Notes under the pieces: model-generated
Told to the model about the DNA's origin: nothing
The model's input: the letters and a program-made list of their open reading frames with translations, nothing else
Databases searched by the model: none
Source of the DNA: Stutzerimonas stutzeri
Lineage (GTDB): Bacteria > Pseudomonadota > Gammaproteobacteria > Pseudomonadales > Pseudomonadaceae
Length of the DNA: 64,000 bases
Assembly (NCBI RefSeq): GCF_002890895.1
Contig: NZ_POUL01000010.1
Location: 1-64,000 of the forward strand
Direction of reading: 5' to 3'
Shown here: piece after piece, positions 43,162 to 50,928 of the stretch
How positions within the stretch are numbered: the first letter of the stretch is position 1
Layout: each line of letters begins with the position of its first letter
Position numbers and translations under genes: made by a program

Positions 43162-43434
43162 ATGGACAACATCCAACCGATCAAGGCCGCCAGCAACGCT
43201 GCCAGCCTTCTACAGTTCGACCCCTCCGCCACCATCATTCGCATGCCGGAGCTGGCGGCCATTACCGGCCTTGCGCGACCAACCATCTACAAGCGCTTGA
43301 AAGATGACCCAGCATTTCCAAAGCCCGTACCGCTGAGCAACAGCAAGGCACGTGGCGCCCCTGTCGGCTGGGTGCTGGCTGAGGTGCAAGCATGGGTGAG
43401 ACAGCGGATCGCACTTCGGGGAGAAGCAGCATGA
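43162..43434 (+). CDS. AlpA-family phage regulatory protein (90 aa)
   Basis: Small MerR/excisionase-like DNA-binding protein of satellite and prophage islands. IIRMPELAAITGLARPTIYKRL is the helix-turn-helix core, followed by FPKPVPLS and WVLAEVQAWVRQRI, the standard AlpA pattern. In P4-like elements such proteins control excision or the lytic switch. It is the first gene of a run of tightly packed plus-strand genes; the next gene overlaps by 4 bp. Confidence 0.88.
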   Translation: MDNIQPIKAASNAASLLQFDPSATIIRMPELAAITGLARPTIYKRLKDDPAFPKPVPLSNSKARGAPVGWVLAEVQAWVRQRIALRGEAA

Positions 43435-43715
43435 AAAAGGCCGCCCCGGCGAAGGATAGCGGCCTGCAAAACATGCCAGCCGATTATAGCCAGCCCCAGT
43501 TTCAAGACCATGAACAATTCATCCTCGATCAGTTGCTACCTCTGATCGTCGGCTACGCGCGCACCAGCGGAGCGCAGAGCGAAGTGGTGGCGCTGTGTTC
43601 GTTCATGAGCTTATCGACGGTGCTGCAAGCGAAAGGGATGGACCGCGCCACATTGGTGGCCGCGATTGATGCCTCACGCCTGCAGATGCATGACGCGCCG
43701 GAGGGACTGCAATGA
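43431..43715 (+). CDS. Hypothetical protein (94 aa)
   Basis: Starts at an ATGA overlap with the AlpA stop codon and ends at another 4-bp overlap with the next frame, so translation is coupled on both sides. The sequence (FILDQLLPLIVGYARTSGAQ) is mostly helical. Its function is unknown and it was not assigned to a family. Confidence 0.65.
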   Translation: MKKAAPAKDSGLQNMPADYSQPQFQDHEQFILDQLLPLIVGYARTSGAQSEVVALCSFMSLSTVLQAKGMDRATLVAAIDASRLQMHDAPEGLQ

Positions 43716-44164
43716 AGACGCTTGCCACCCCTCGCCGCTGGATGTATCGTTCGACGGTCGCTGCAAATTCAGCGACCGGGCGTAGGAACCCGAGAATTAG
43801 TAGGCGCAACAGCGCCCAGATCACCACTGCCGGCGTTTTTTTTCGTCCGCAGTTCTGTGTTATGGCGGCTGTGTGTGGGCAGGCTTCGGCCTGGTCGGGT
43901 GCCTACTATCCCGATATTCCTACCCCGCACACAGCTGCCACCCAATCCCGTAGGAAGGACGGTGGCGGCTCCGATCGCAAAGTAGGAGCTCCACCCATGC
44001 GCACCACCCTCAGCATCAATCCGTCCAAATCTCACGCTGCAGCTTGGAAGGCCCGCGCCTTCGCCGCCCTGCGCGCTAATTCGTCTCTGTCCGTTCGCCT
44101 TCGTCGATACAACGCAGCGATGGCTCGTGCTCGCCAACTGGCGGCTATGGAGGTGGCGCAATGA
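43712..44164 (+). CDS. Ash/Icd-like ORF, possibly overlapping a structured RNA (150 aa)
   Basis: The N-terminal part contains ANSATGRRNPRI, the hallmark of the Ash (P4) and Icd-like families of satellite phages, and continues with the family's cysteine/tryptophan-poor low-complexity sequence to KVGAPPMR. An internal ATG at 43997, with AGGAG eight bases upstream, could start a separate 55-residue basic protein (MRTTLSINPSKSHAAAWKAR). The T run at 43838-43845 after a GC stem might end a short transcript. In P4 this region encodes the CI immunity RNA, so part of it may act as RNA. Confidence 0.5.
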   Translation: MKTLATPRRWMYRSTVAANSATGRRNPRISRRNSAQITTAGVFFRPQFCVMAAVCGQASAWSGAYYPDIPTPHTAATQSRRKDGGGSDRKVGAPPMRTTLSINPSKSHAAAWKARAFAALRANSSLSVRLRRYNAAMARARQLAAMEVAQ

Positions 44165-44385
44165 TGGCGTTAAACAGCCTTGCTACCGAGCTCGGCAACC
44201 GGCTGCAAAGCGCAGCTTATGGACTGGAAACCCTCGGCAATTTGCTTGGCGCTGATGGCTCCGAGCACTTGCTTAGCGATGCCGACATGAGCGGACTGGC
44301 CCATGCGGTATGCGCCTTGGCCGGCTACGTTCAGGCCGCTGGCTTAGAGCTATTTGAAGCTGCCGAAATGGAGAGCGAACAATGA
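44161..44385 (+). CDS. Hypothetical protein (74 aa)
   Basis: Overlaps its neighbours by 4 bp at both ends, part of the same translationally coupled run. It is acidic and helical (LATELGNRLQSAAYGLETLG), with no known motif. Similar small acidic proteins are common in pseudomonad prophage early regions. Confidence 0.65.
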   Translation: MMALNSLATELGNRLQSAAYGLETLGNLLGADGSEHLLSDADMSGLAHAVCALAGYVQAAGLELFEAAEMESEQ

Positions 44386-44684
44386 GCAATCAGGCTATCA
44401 AGACCGCCGAAGGCTTTCAGTTCCACAGCTCCGGGTGGGTCGAGAAAAGGCAGTCTCTTTTCACTGTGACGCCCGGCGTGGACATTGCCGACGCCCTGCA
44501 AAGCGCGTCCGATCTGCTGAGCACAATCGAAGACAGCATCTATGCCGCCGCGATGGGCGAGCGGCCGCTAGAAGGCAACGCCGCATGGCTGGTAAAGCAC
44601 TCCCTCGAGTCTGCCAAGGCCGTGGTTGATTCGCTGATGGACGCCATGCAACCCCAAGCCGGCGAACAGCCCGCCAAGGAGTAA
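44382..44684 (+). CDS. DUF3077-family protein, copy 1 (100 aa)
   Basis: Matches the DUF3077 pattern of pseudomonads: TVTPGVDIADALQSASDLLS, then EGNAAWLVKHSLESAKAVVD. A paralogue lies at 47972. Function unknown. It starts at an ATGA overlap. Confidence 0.75.
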   Translation: MSNQAIKTAEGFQFHSSGWVEKRQSLFTVTPGVDIADALQSASDLLSTIEDSIYAAAMGERPLEGNAAWLVKHSLESAKAVVDSLMDAMQPQAGEQPAKE

Positions 44685-44690
44685 CCCAAC

Positions 44691-44939
44691 ATGAAAATTC
44701 AAAACGGCGCCTGTGCGCTGACGGGATCGGCTTGCCTGGAAAAAGGCATAACCCTGACATTCACCGGCTCGCAACTAGAACTGCTTCACGCCGCTGGCGA
44801 AGCTTATCGGCGCCTCTTCGAGATCAGGGGTACCGCCCCGGAATGGCCCAAAGCTCACACCGATTGGCAGCACCTGGCTGAAATGGTGGCTGTCGCAGCT
44901 ATCCACATGCTGGAAGTTATGGAGGCGCGCCATGACTGA
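44691..44939 (+). CDS. Hypothetical protein (82 aa)
   Basis: Small protein following DUF3077-1 by 6 bp, preceded by AAGGAG. Contains LELLHAAGEAYRRLFEIRGT and WQHLAEMVAVAAIHMLEVME, both helical. Overlaps the next gene by 8 bp. Not assigned to a family. Confidence 0.65.
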   Translation: MKIQNGACALTGSACLEKGITLTFTGSQLELLHAAGEAYRRLFEIRGTAPEWPKAHTDWQHLAEMVAVAAIHMLEVMEARHD

Positions 44940-45156
44940 TCGCATCGTTCCGCTTACTCGTCCCAAGCGCCAAGGCACAGAGCAAGCTCATATTGACCAG
45001 GCAAGCTATGTCCTGCTGGTCGAAACCCTGATCGGCTTTCTCGAGCTCTGCATTAAAGAAGGAGACCACTGCCGGCACTTCTCCGAGCTTGAACGCTTAA
45101 CCAACCAACTCCAGCGCCTCGCCGATCGGCACACGCCGCCGAAGGGGGTCGCATGA
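44932..45156 (+). CDS. Hypothetical protein (74 aa)
   Basis: Starts within the previous gene and ends at a 4-bp overlap with the Toprim gene. Mostly helical (YVLLVETLIGFLELCIKEGD) with a Cys/His cluster (CIKEGDHCRHF) that could bind metal but is too short to interpret. Function unknown. Confidence 0.6.
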   Translation: MTDRIVPLTRPKRQGTEQAHIDQASYVLLVETLIGFLELCIKEGDHCRHFSELERLTNQLQRLADRHTPPKGVA

Positions 45157-46037
45157 ACGCAGCCCCTGAGACTCAATTTCGGGACGCCCTGCAGGCCACG
45201 TTCGGCCCGCTCGACTGGCTACCTGAACCAGATGGATCAATCCACCGATTCAAAGTGCCAGGCGATAAGCCGGGGGCGCTGAACGGCTGGTACGTGTTGT
45301 TTCTTGATGGCATCGCATCCGGTGCGTTCGGTAGCTGGAAGGACACCGGCACCTGGCACAACTGGAGTAGCCGCAAGCCGGCTGATTACCTTGAGGCGGA
45401 TCTGATTCGCCAGCGTATCGAGCACGCCAAGAGCCAGCGGGAAGCTGATCAGGCGCGCCGCCAAGCGGCCGCAGCTAACTATGCGTCCCGGCTTTGGAGT
45501 GATGCGCGGCCGGCATGTGAAGACCATCCCTACCTTGCGGCCAAGCACGTAGGTGCTTACCGCCTGCGCCAATTGGGTGATGTCCTGCTTGTTCCTCTCT
45601 ATGTCGATGGCGCGCTGTGCAATCTGCAGCGGATCAGCGCGGACGGGACCAAGCGGTTCCTTTCTGGCGGTCGCGTCAGGGGCGCCTACTCGCCTATCGG
45701 TGCGCTTGGGCCGGGGCTGCCCCTGTACGTGTGCGAGGGCTGGGCTACAGGCGCCACCATCCACGGGCAAACAGGCGCTGCGGTCGCCTGTGCAATGAAC
45801 GCGGGCAACCTAAAGCCAGTCGCTCAAGCACTTCGCGCCAGGCACGGCTCCGCCCTCCAGATCGTGATTGCGGGTGACGACGACCGGCAGACCGAAGGCA
45901 ACCCCGGCCGGACGGCAGCAACCGCTGCGGCCATCGCTATCGGCGCCGACGTTGCTTTCCCAGAGTGGCCAGAAGGCGCACCGATCGAACTCACGGATTT
46001 CAATGATCTGCAGAGATGGAGCGCCGCCCATGAATGA
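45153..46037 (+). CDS. Toprim-domain protein, primase-like (294 aa)
   Basis: Replication-type protein. The N-terminal part has WHNWSSRKPADYLEADLIRQ; the C-terminal Toprim domain has the acidic pattern PLYVCEGWATGATIH (metal-binding Glu) and QIVIAGDDDR (DxD). This is the layout of phage and island primase/helicase partners. It overlaps the DUF3631 gene by 8 bp, so the two probably act together to replicate the element. No zinc-binding domain is visible at the N-terminus. Confidence 0.82.
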   Translation: MNAAPETQFRDALQATFGPLDWLPEPDGSIHRFKVPGDKPGALNGWYVLFLDGIASGAFGSWKDTGTWHNWSSRKPADYLEADLIRQRIEHAKSQREADQARRQAAAANYASRLWSDARPACEDHPYLAAKHVGAYRLRQLGDVLLVPLYVDGALCNLQRISADGTKRFLSGGRVRGAYSPIGALGPGLPLYVCEGWATGATIHGQTGAAVACAMNAGNLKPVAQALRARHGSALQIVIAGDDDRQTEGNPGRTAATAAAIAIGADVAFPEWPEGAPIELTDFNDLQRWSAAHE

Positions 46038-47553
46038 CGGAAATGTCGTTGCCTTAAATACTAAGAAGCCCATCGATGAGGCAATCAAGCGGCTGACTAA
46101 AGATGCCGGCGCGCTTTACGAACCTACCGTGCTCGCTGAGCTGAAGCGCGTCCGCGCAAAGGATCCATCAGCGTGGGCACGCCTGCGCAATCAGGTAAAG
46201 GAAACCAAGGCCCTATCCATGGTGGACTTCGACCGGCTCACGGCTCAGGACGACGAGGACAAGGCCTCGGTTGGCGGAGGGATCTTCCCAGAGGTTACCC
46301 CTTGGTCATCGCCAGTCGATGGTGCCGAGCTGCTCGACGAGATCAGCCACGCGATCAAGCGGCACGTGATCGCCGACCCCGCAACGATCCAAGCCGCAGC
46401 TCTGTGGGCCACGTTCACATGGTTGATCGACTCGGTACAGGTCGCACCGATCGCCAACATCACCGCCCCGGAAAAGCGGTGCGGTAAATCGATCATGCTC
46501 ACCACACTGGGCAACCTCGTGAACCGGAAGCTGCAGGTATCGAACATCGCATCGGCCGCGCTCTTCCGCTCTATTGAGCTTTGGTCACCGACGCTGCTTA
46601 TCGATGAAGTGGATGCGTTCCTGCGGGACAACGAAGAGGCGCGAGGCATCCTAAACGCCGGCTTCACACGTGACAGCGCCGTGGTCATTCGCTGCGTTGG
46701 CGATGACCACATGCCCACGCCGTTTCGTGTTTGGGGTGCCAAAGCCCTATGCGGAATCGGCAAGATCGCCGACACGCTGGCCGACCGCAGCATCCCATTG
46801 CGGCTACGCCGACGCCTCCCAGGTGAGCAGGTAGAAGTCTTGCGTCATTCGGACCCTGGCCTGTGGGCCAACCTTCGAGCCCGGATGATGCGGTTCGCTC
46901 AGGACAACGCCGAACAGATCGGAAGGTCACGACCGGAGACCATCAAGGGACTCAACGACCGCGCCAATGACTGCTGGGAACCCTTGCTCGCCATCGCTGA
47001 GGCGGCCGCCGGGGAATGGCCAACCATCGCTCGGCAGGCAGCGAGAAACCTGCACGACGTCGAGGACGATTCACCAAGCGTCGGCGTCGAGCTGCTCACC
47101 GACATCAAGACCGTGTTCGATGCCAAGCATGCAGCGAAGGTTTTCAGCGCTGCCCTGCTGGAGGCCCTCGTGGAAGACGAGGAAGCGCCATGGGTGACCT
47201 GGAACCGCGGCAAGCCGATGAGCCCCCGTCAGCTTTCGACAAAGCTTGGCGAGTTCGGGATCAAGTCGAAGGACATTCGGATCGGGGCAATCAATAAAAA
47301 AGGCTACGAGCGAAGCGACTTCCTAGAGGCCTGGGACCGTTACCTCTCCGCCATACCCTCCCTTGCATCCGCGACAACGCGACACCCCAGCAATGACGCG
47401 GGTTGTAGCGATATTACATCCGCGACACGGGGCGGCTCTGTCGCGGATAAAAAAACGCTGAAAGCCACGGATGACGCGGGTTGTCGCGCTGTCGCGGATA
47501 GAGAGGCGGTACCGCTGGAAGGTACTGCCGGTGACGACGAGGAGCTTTTCTGA
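46030..47553 (+). CDS. DUF3631 helicase-like ATPase (507 aa)
   Basis: The N-terminal ATPase region has a Walker A-like APEKRCGKS (146-154) and Walker B LLIDEVD (189-195), followed by a DUF3631 domain (PRQLSTKLGEFGIKSKDIRI). This family is common in bacterial islands and is thought to unwind DNA for replication. The C-terminal 60 residues are polar and contain two near repeats of TxDAGCxDI/TDDAGCRAV. Paired with the upstream Toprim protein it makes a satellite-type replication module. Confidence 0.85.
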   Translation: MNDGNVVALNTKKPIDEAIKRLTKDAGALYEPTVLAELKRVRAKDPSAWARLRNQVKETKALSMVDFDRLTAQDDEDKASVGGGIFPEVTPWSSPVDGAELLDEISHAIKRHVIADPATIQAAALWATFTWLIDSVQVAPIANITAPEKRCGKSIMLTTLGNLVNRKLQVSNIASAALFRSIELWSPTLLIDEVDAFLRDNEEARGILNAGFTRDSAVVIRCVGDDHMPTPFRVWGAKALCGIGKIADTLADRSIPLRLRRRLPGEQVEVLRHSDPGLWANLRARMMRFAQDNAEQIGRSRPETIKGLNDRANDCWEPLLAIAEAAAGEWPTIARQAARNLHDVEDDSPSVGVELLTDIKTVFDAKHAAKVFSAALLEALVEDEEAPWVTWNRGKPMSPRQLSTKLGEFGIKSKDIRIGAINKKGYERSDFLEAWDRYLSAIPSLASATTRHPSNDAGCSDITSATRGGSVADKKTLKATDDAGCRAVADREAVPLEGTAGDDEELF

Positions 47554-47852
47554 TGGCTGCCATCGACTATCTCAAAGACCACGGATTCGACGCCAAGGTA
47601 AGAGGCAACAGGCTAGTGGTCTCGCCGTCCAGCAAGCTGACCAAGGAGCAGCGTCACTACATCAAGCTGCACCGCCTCGAGCTCATGGCTGAGATCGCAG
47701 CGAATGACGGCGAGGCACGCCGCACCTGTTGGACTGCAGTTATTACCGGCCATGGCCCCCGCCAAATGATTTTTGATCGTCCGGTTACCCGTGCCGAAGC
47801 CCTGGTTGATGCCAGTGGCCGGGGATGCTGGCCTGACGTGGAGGTGCGCTAG
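47553..47852 (+). CDS. Hypothetical protein with TubC-like N-terminus (99 aa)
   Basis: Begins at an overlap with the DUF3631 stop codon. The segment DYLKDHGFDAKVRGNRLVVS followed by LTKEQRHYIKLHRLELMAEI resembles the TubC N-terminal docking fold often found in prophage proteins next to replication genes. The remainder has no match. Function unknown. Confidence 0.65.
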   Translation: MAAIDYLKDHGFDAKVRGNRLVVSPSSKLTKEQRHYIKLHRLELMAEIAANDGEARRTCWTAVITGHGPRQMIFDRPVTRAEALVDASGRGCWPDVEVR

Positions 47853-47971
47853 CCGACGAAGCGCCTCAAGACAACCGACACCAATACGACAACCCATGCA
47901 CATCTTGCGGACATCCGGTCGCCCTAGGGAGGGAGACGGCCCGATCGGTCCGCAGCTCAAGGAGTAACACC

Positions 47972-48268
47972 ATGAACGCAGTAGCAAAACAGATCGACTC
48001 GCGCACCACTGTAGTTACCTTTCTGGCCTATGAAGGCCGAGGAGATGGAGTCGGGCCGAAAGACCTTCTCGCCGTCCGCCCTGGCGTGCCACTTGCGATG
48101 GCGCTCGAGCAGGCATCCAACCTGCTGTCGATGATTATCGAGCCGATACTAGAGGCCGGCGATGGTCACCCGCTGGAAGGGAGCCGGGCTTACCTGATCC
48201 ACCATGCTCTAGAGTCGGCCAAGGCCATCGTCGATGCCGTGAGAGACGGCGCGGAGGCGGCGCAATGA
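47972..48268 (+). CDS. DUF3077-family protein, copy 2 (98 aa)
   Basis: Same pattern as the protein at 44382: VRPGVPLAMALEQASNLLSM and EGSRAYLIHHALESAKAIVD. AAGGAG precedes the ATG. It follows a 119-bp gap without a gene. Two divergent copies within 3.6 kb suggest old duplication or separate acquisition. Confidence 0.75.
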   Translation: MNAVAKQIDSRTTVVTFLAYEGRGDGVGPKDLLAVRPGVPLAMALEQASNLLSMIIEPILEAGDGHPLEGSRAYLIHHALESAKAIVDAVRDGAEAAQ

Positions 48269-48549
48269 ACAGCATATCTACGTGGGAAAAGGTTCACGGG
48301 TTCTTCCGGTACTACACGCTGGACAACGATAAGGTACAGATCATGCCGTTCGGGAAAATGGGCCCATTCCCTACGGCTGAGCAGATGGAGGACGCGGCCG
48401 ACAAGATCGCTGCAGCATTCCCCGGCGCCGCGATTGTTGCGCATACCTGCTGCCTGGATTCCGATTTGACCTCCGAGGCAGAGCTCGCGTCTGCTCACGC
48501 CCAGAGCCTCGATCGGCTCCGATTGATGATAGGGCAGACAGCCCGCTGA
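48265..48549 (+). CDS. Hypothetical protein (94 aa)
   Basis: Overlaps DUF3077-2 by 4 bp and is the last gene before a terminator. Contains FFRYYTLDNDKVQIMPFGKM and a cysteine-containing strand (AAIVAHTCCLDSD). No family recognised. Confidence 0.65.
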   Translation: MNSISTWEKVHGFFRYYTLDNDKVQIMPFGKMGPFPTAEQMEDAADKIAAAFPGAAIVAHTCCLDSDLTSEAELASAHAQSLDRLRLMIGQTAR

Positions 48550-48566
48550 TCGCAGCCACTTACCAG

Positions 48567-48592
48567 ACCCCGCCTCCGTGCGGGGTTTTTCT
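48567..48592 (+). terminator. Terminator closing the early gene run of Element B
   Basis: Stem ACCCCGC/GCGGGGT with a six-base loop followed by TTTTC. It ends the plus-strand run that starts at AlpA. Confidence 0.85.
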
Positions 48593-48793
48593 TTATTGGT
48601 GAAGCACTCCGCCATAGAGATCCTAGATCTCCGCGACACCCTTCGGCCATATCGCCGCCCCTCACCTGCTTCCCTTCGCGAAGACCGGCGCGCCTGCCAT
48701 CGGCAGATCCTGTCGTGACCCTCAACCAGTTCAGCTAAGCGAACGGTGCAACTCGCGCCAGCCAAACTACTGGATGCCCATACAGCAAAAGGC

Positions 48794-48821
48794 TTGCATA
48801 AAGCCAGATTAGGTCTAATAT
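48794..48821 (+). promoter_or_regulatory. Sigma-70 promoter of the tail-gene unit
   Basis: -35 TTGCAT (48794-48799) and -10 TAATAT (48816-48821), 16-bp spacing, 45 bp ahead of the ATG at 48866. It sits between the terminator at 48567 and the tail module. The rest of 48593-48865 holds no gene. Confidence 0.7.
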
Positions 48822-48865
48822 GCCCTTATTAGCTACATGTAATCTTTATTTACGTGAGGTGCCAG

Positions 48866-49042
48866 ATGAGCACTGTAGAGAGAGCGAGAGGCCGTCAGCA
48901 ACGCCCGAACCAAACCGAGTTGGTGGCCGCTTGGTCGCGTATTCGCGATGCGGCAGACAAGGGCAGCATCCCAGCTAGCGCCCTCCTCATCGCACTGGCT
49001 GAAAACAAGCCGTTCGTAAGTTGCCGGGAATTCTTTGCATGA
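48866..49042 (+). CDS. Hypothetical protein (58 aa)
   Basis: First gene after the promoter at 48794; GAGGTG lies six bases ahead of the ATG. Basic N-terminus (MSTVERARGRQQRPNQTE) then helical. Ends with a 4-bp overlap. Function unknown. Confidence 0.6.
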   Translation: MSTVERARGRQQRPNQTELVAAWSRIRDAADKGSIPASALLIALAENKPFVSCREFFA

Positions 49043-49224
49043 CAACGCACAAGCAGCAGCTGGCGAAGCATCGTGCCGATATGCAGCGGCTGATCGACGC
49101 CAAGGGTCTCCGGATCGAAACGCTTCCTTCCGGGCGAATTCGAGTCTCCGGGCCTGGCGCAGATATGCACGTCGTCGATCTGGCTTACCTAAATAGCTTC
49201 GATCTGCTGCCGGCCAAGCAATGA
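49039..49224 (+). CDS. Hypothetical protein (61 aa)
   Basis: ATGA overlap at both ends. Contains LIDAKGLRIETLPSGRIRVS, a short beta-rich motif like those in small phage proteins. No family recognised. Confidence 0.6.
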   Translation: MTTHKQQLAKHRADMQRLIDAKGLRIETLPSGRIRVSGPGADMHVVDLAYLNSFDLLPAKQ

Positions 49225-49430
49225 CGAAGCTCAACACTGTGGATCGAGCCCAGCGGCCGTATCGCTGCCACCGAGGCCTCCCTCCTAAATTTCACGCTCG
49301 CCTCAAGCACGAAGGCCGGACTTTGGCAGTGCTCCAGGGCGACACCCCGGAAGAAGCCATGGGCCGCGCCGAGCAGCTCGTCGAAGCGTTTTCCCTCAAT
49401 CGCAGCGCCGTCTCGATCGAAGACGCCTGA
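49221..49430 (+). CDS. Hypothetical protein (69 aa)
   Basis: Overlaps the previous gene by 4 bp. Contains LAVLQGDTPEEAMGRAEQLV. AAGGAGA after it serves the next gene. Function unknown. Confidence 0.6.
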   Translation: MTKLNTVDRAQRPYRCHRGLPPKFHARLKHEGRTLAVLQGDTPEEAMGRAEQLVEAFSLNRSAVSIEDA

Positions 49431-49445
49431 CCAAGGAGACACACC

Positions 49446-50303
49446 ATGTTCGGACTGAAACTACTCAGCGAGCCCCAAGAGCGAACCTTTGAGGATCAGC
49501 TTGCCGAAGCGCACGCGCTCGCTGACTCCCTGCGAAGCGATATCGAAGCCGCAACGAACGACAGCACCGCCGCCAGTAAGCGACCTATCAGCGGGATGCA
49601 CGATGAGCTCCGCGCCACCGAAGGCGAAATCGAGCGACTCGGGCGAGCGATTGCACAGCGCGACAACCTGCTGAACTGGAAGGCTGCGCGAGATAGTGCT
49701 GACACAGACATTAAGGCAGCCAAGAAAGAGATGGACGCTGCAGGCAAAGCCCTGGCTGTGCTCGATGCCGACTATGAAAAGGCGAGCGCCAAGCTGACCA
49801 AGTTGCGATCCGCGACCGAGGCAGAGCTAGCCACAGCTCAGCAAAGCGAGAACCAAGCCGCAGAGGCCTACGCAACAGCAATGGCACGAGGCAGCGAGAC
49901 TGAAGAGGCCGCCGCCCTGGAGACGCTGAATCGTCTTTCCGAAGCGCTTGAGCAGATCCAGCGCAAAACCGCCCGCCAGAGCGTCGTGCTCCAAGCGCTG
50001 CAAAACCAGGTCGACGCCATCGACCAGAAGCGTGCCGTTGAGCGGCAGCGCTTTGAGAGCGCTCGCGAGCGCCGACTGCTAGCCGTACGCCACAAGCTCG
50101 GCACACGGTGGGATGCAATGGCAAGCGAGATGGCGGAGCTGGCCGCTCAGATCGTCGCCGTGGACTGGGCTGTAAGCCGCAGCTCCCGGGCGATGGATGA
50201 TCTGCACATTCCCGTTACTGCTAAAGACGGCGGTGCGCCCATTACTGGCCGAAAAGTTCGAGATTCCAGCAGCGCAATTGATGTCGATGCGCTGCGCCCC
50301 TGA
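49446..50303 (+). CDS. Coiled-coil phage protein (285 aa)
   Basis: Long heptad-rich alpha-helical protein (about residues 15-215), for example ALAVLDADYEKASAKLTKLR. AAGGAG precedes the ATG. It lies directly before the tail chaperone, where tail genes are expected, but resembles no major tail protein. It could be a scaffold-like or structural factor; unassigned. Confidence 0.65.
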   Translation: MFGLKLLSEPQERTFEDQLAEAHALADSLRSDIEAATNDSTAASKRPISGMHDELRATEGEIERLGRAIAQRDNLLNWKAARDSADTDIKAAKKEMDAAGKALAVLDADYEKASAKLTKLRSATEAELATAQQSENQAAEAYATAMARGSETEEAAALETLNRLSEALEQIQRKTARQSVVLQALQNQVDAIDQKRAVERQRFESARERRLLAVRHKLGTRWDAMASEMAELAAQIVAVDWAVSRSSRAMDDLHIPVTAKDGGAPITGRKVRDSSSAIDVDALRP

Positions 50304-50482
50304 GTAGTACCTGCAAGGCGCCCAGTCGGCCAGTGGCGTAGTAACCCCGACAACCGGCACGCCTTTTTCCATTTGGAGTTTCCGAGGCGGTGGCCGGCAC
50401 TAGGCGCAAACGGGCCGATACCCGCAGTGCCTTTTCATTCCCCTTCGCTGCGAAGCGCTCGCAGCCCATCGGAGTATTTGAA

Positions 50483-50806
50483 ATGACCCATACCACTAAT
50501 TCCAAAGAGCTCATGATCGGCGACCTCTCCGTCATCGTCCGTGAGCTAACCGTGCTCCAGGTTCGAACTTGGCTCGCAGATATGCAGAAGCCTGACCCAG
50601 CACCGCGCGATCTGGTTGATGAGGGCTTTTTTGAAGAGTGCTCGGTGGCAGACATTTGCCGCATGAGCTCGATAACGACCGACCAGATCAACGCGCTGCG
50701 GCCTTCCCAAGTGCGCCAGGTGATCGCGCTCTGCAAGGAGCTGAACCCTGATTTTTTCGGGTTCCGGGGGCGTCTGGGCTGGGCTCCTCTGGAAGCACAA
50801 GGCTGA
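50483..50806 (+). CDS. Phage tail assembly chaperone, short form (G-like, 107 aa)
   Basis: GGAG precedes the ATG at 50483. The protein contains LQVRTWLADMQKPD and IDQ-like helical segments typical of tail chaperones, and sits immediately upstream of the tape measure gene as in siphophages. A slippery heptamer near its 3' end leads to a longer form. It would coat the tape measure and recruit tail tube subunits during assembly. No major tail protein gene precedes it. Confidence 0.75.
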   Translation: MTHTTNSKELMIGDLSVIVRELTVLQVRTWLADMQKPDPAPRDLVDEGFFEECSVADICRMSSITTDQINALRPSQVRQVIALCKELNPDFFGFRGRLGWAPLEAQG

Positions 50807-50928
50807 AAGAACTGGATCGCTGTATCGCCGCCATGGTGCAACTGGGGCACACCCTGACCCCTTATTACCCTTGGTCATTTTTCCTTTCGGCAATGGCTAG
50901 TACTGGAGCCTTGAATGGCAAACGTTGA
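50483..50928 (+). CDS. Tail assembly chaperone, -1 frameshift product (GT-like, about 148 aa)
   Basis: The zero frame reads GAT TTT TTC, giving the heptamer T_TTT_TTC at 50752-50758. A -1 shift there opens a frame that runs through LKELDRCIAAMVQLGHTLTP and PWSFFLSAM to a TGA at 50926-50928. The extension has the usual GT ending and overlaps the tape measure start (50915) by 14 bp, as in lambda-type phages. The frame is open throughout; that slippage happens is inferred. Confidence 0.7.
50752..50758 (+). promoter_or_regulatory. Programmed -1 ribosomal slippery site (T_TTT_TTC)
   Basis: Canonical X_XXY_YYZ heptamer in phase with the chaperone frame. It is followed by a GC-rich stretch (CGGGTTCCGGGGGCG) able to pause the ribosome. 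It links the G and GT forms of the tail chaperone. Confidence 0.7.
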
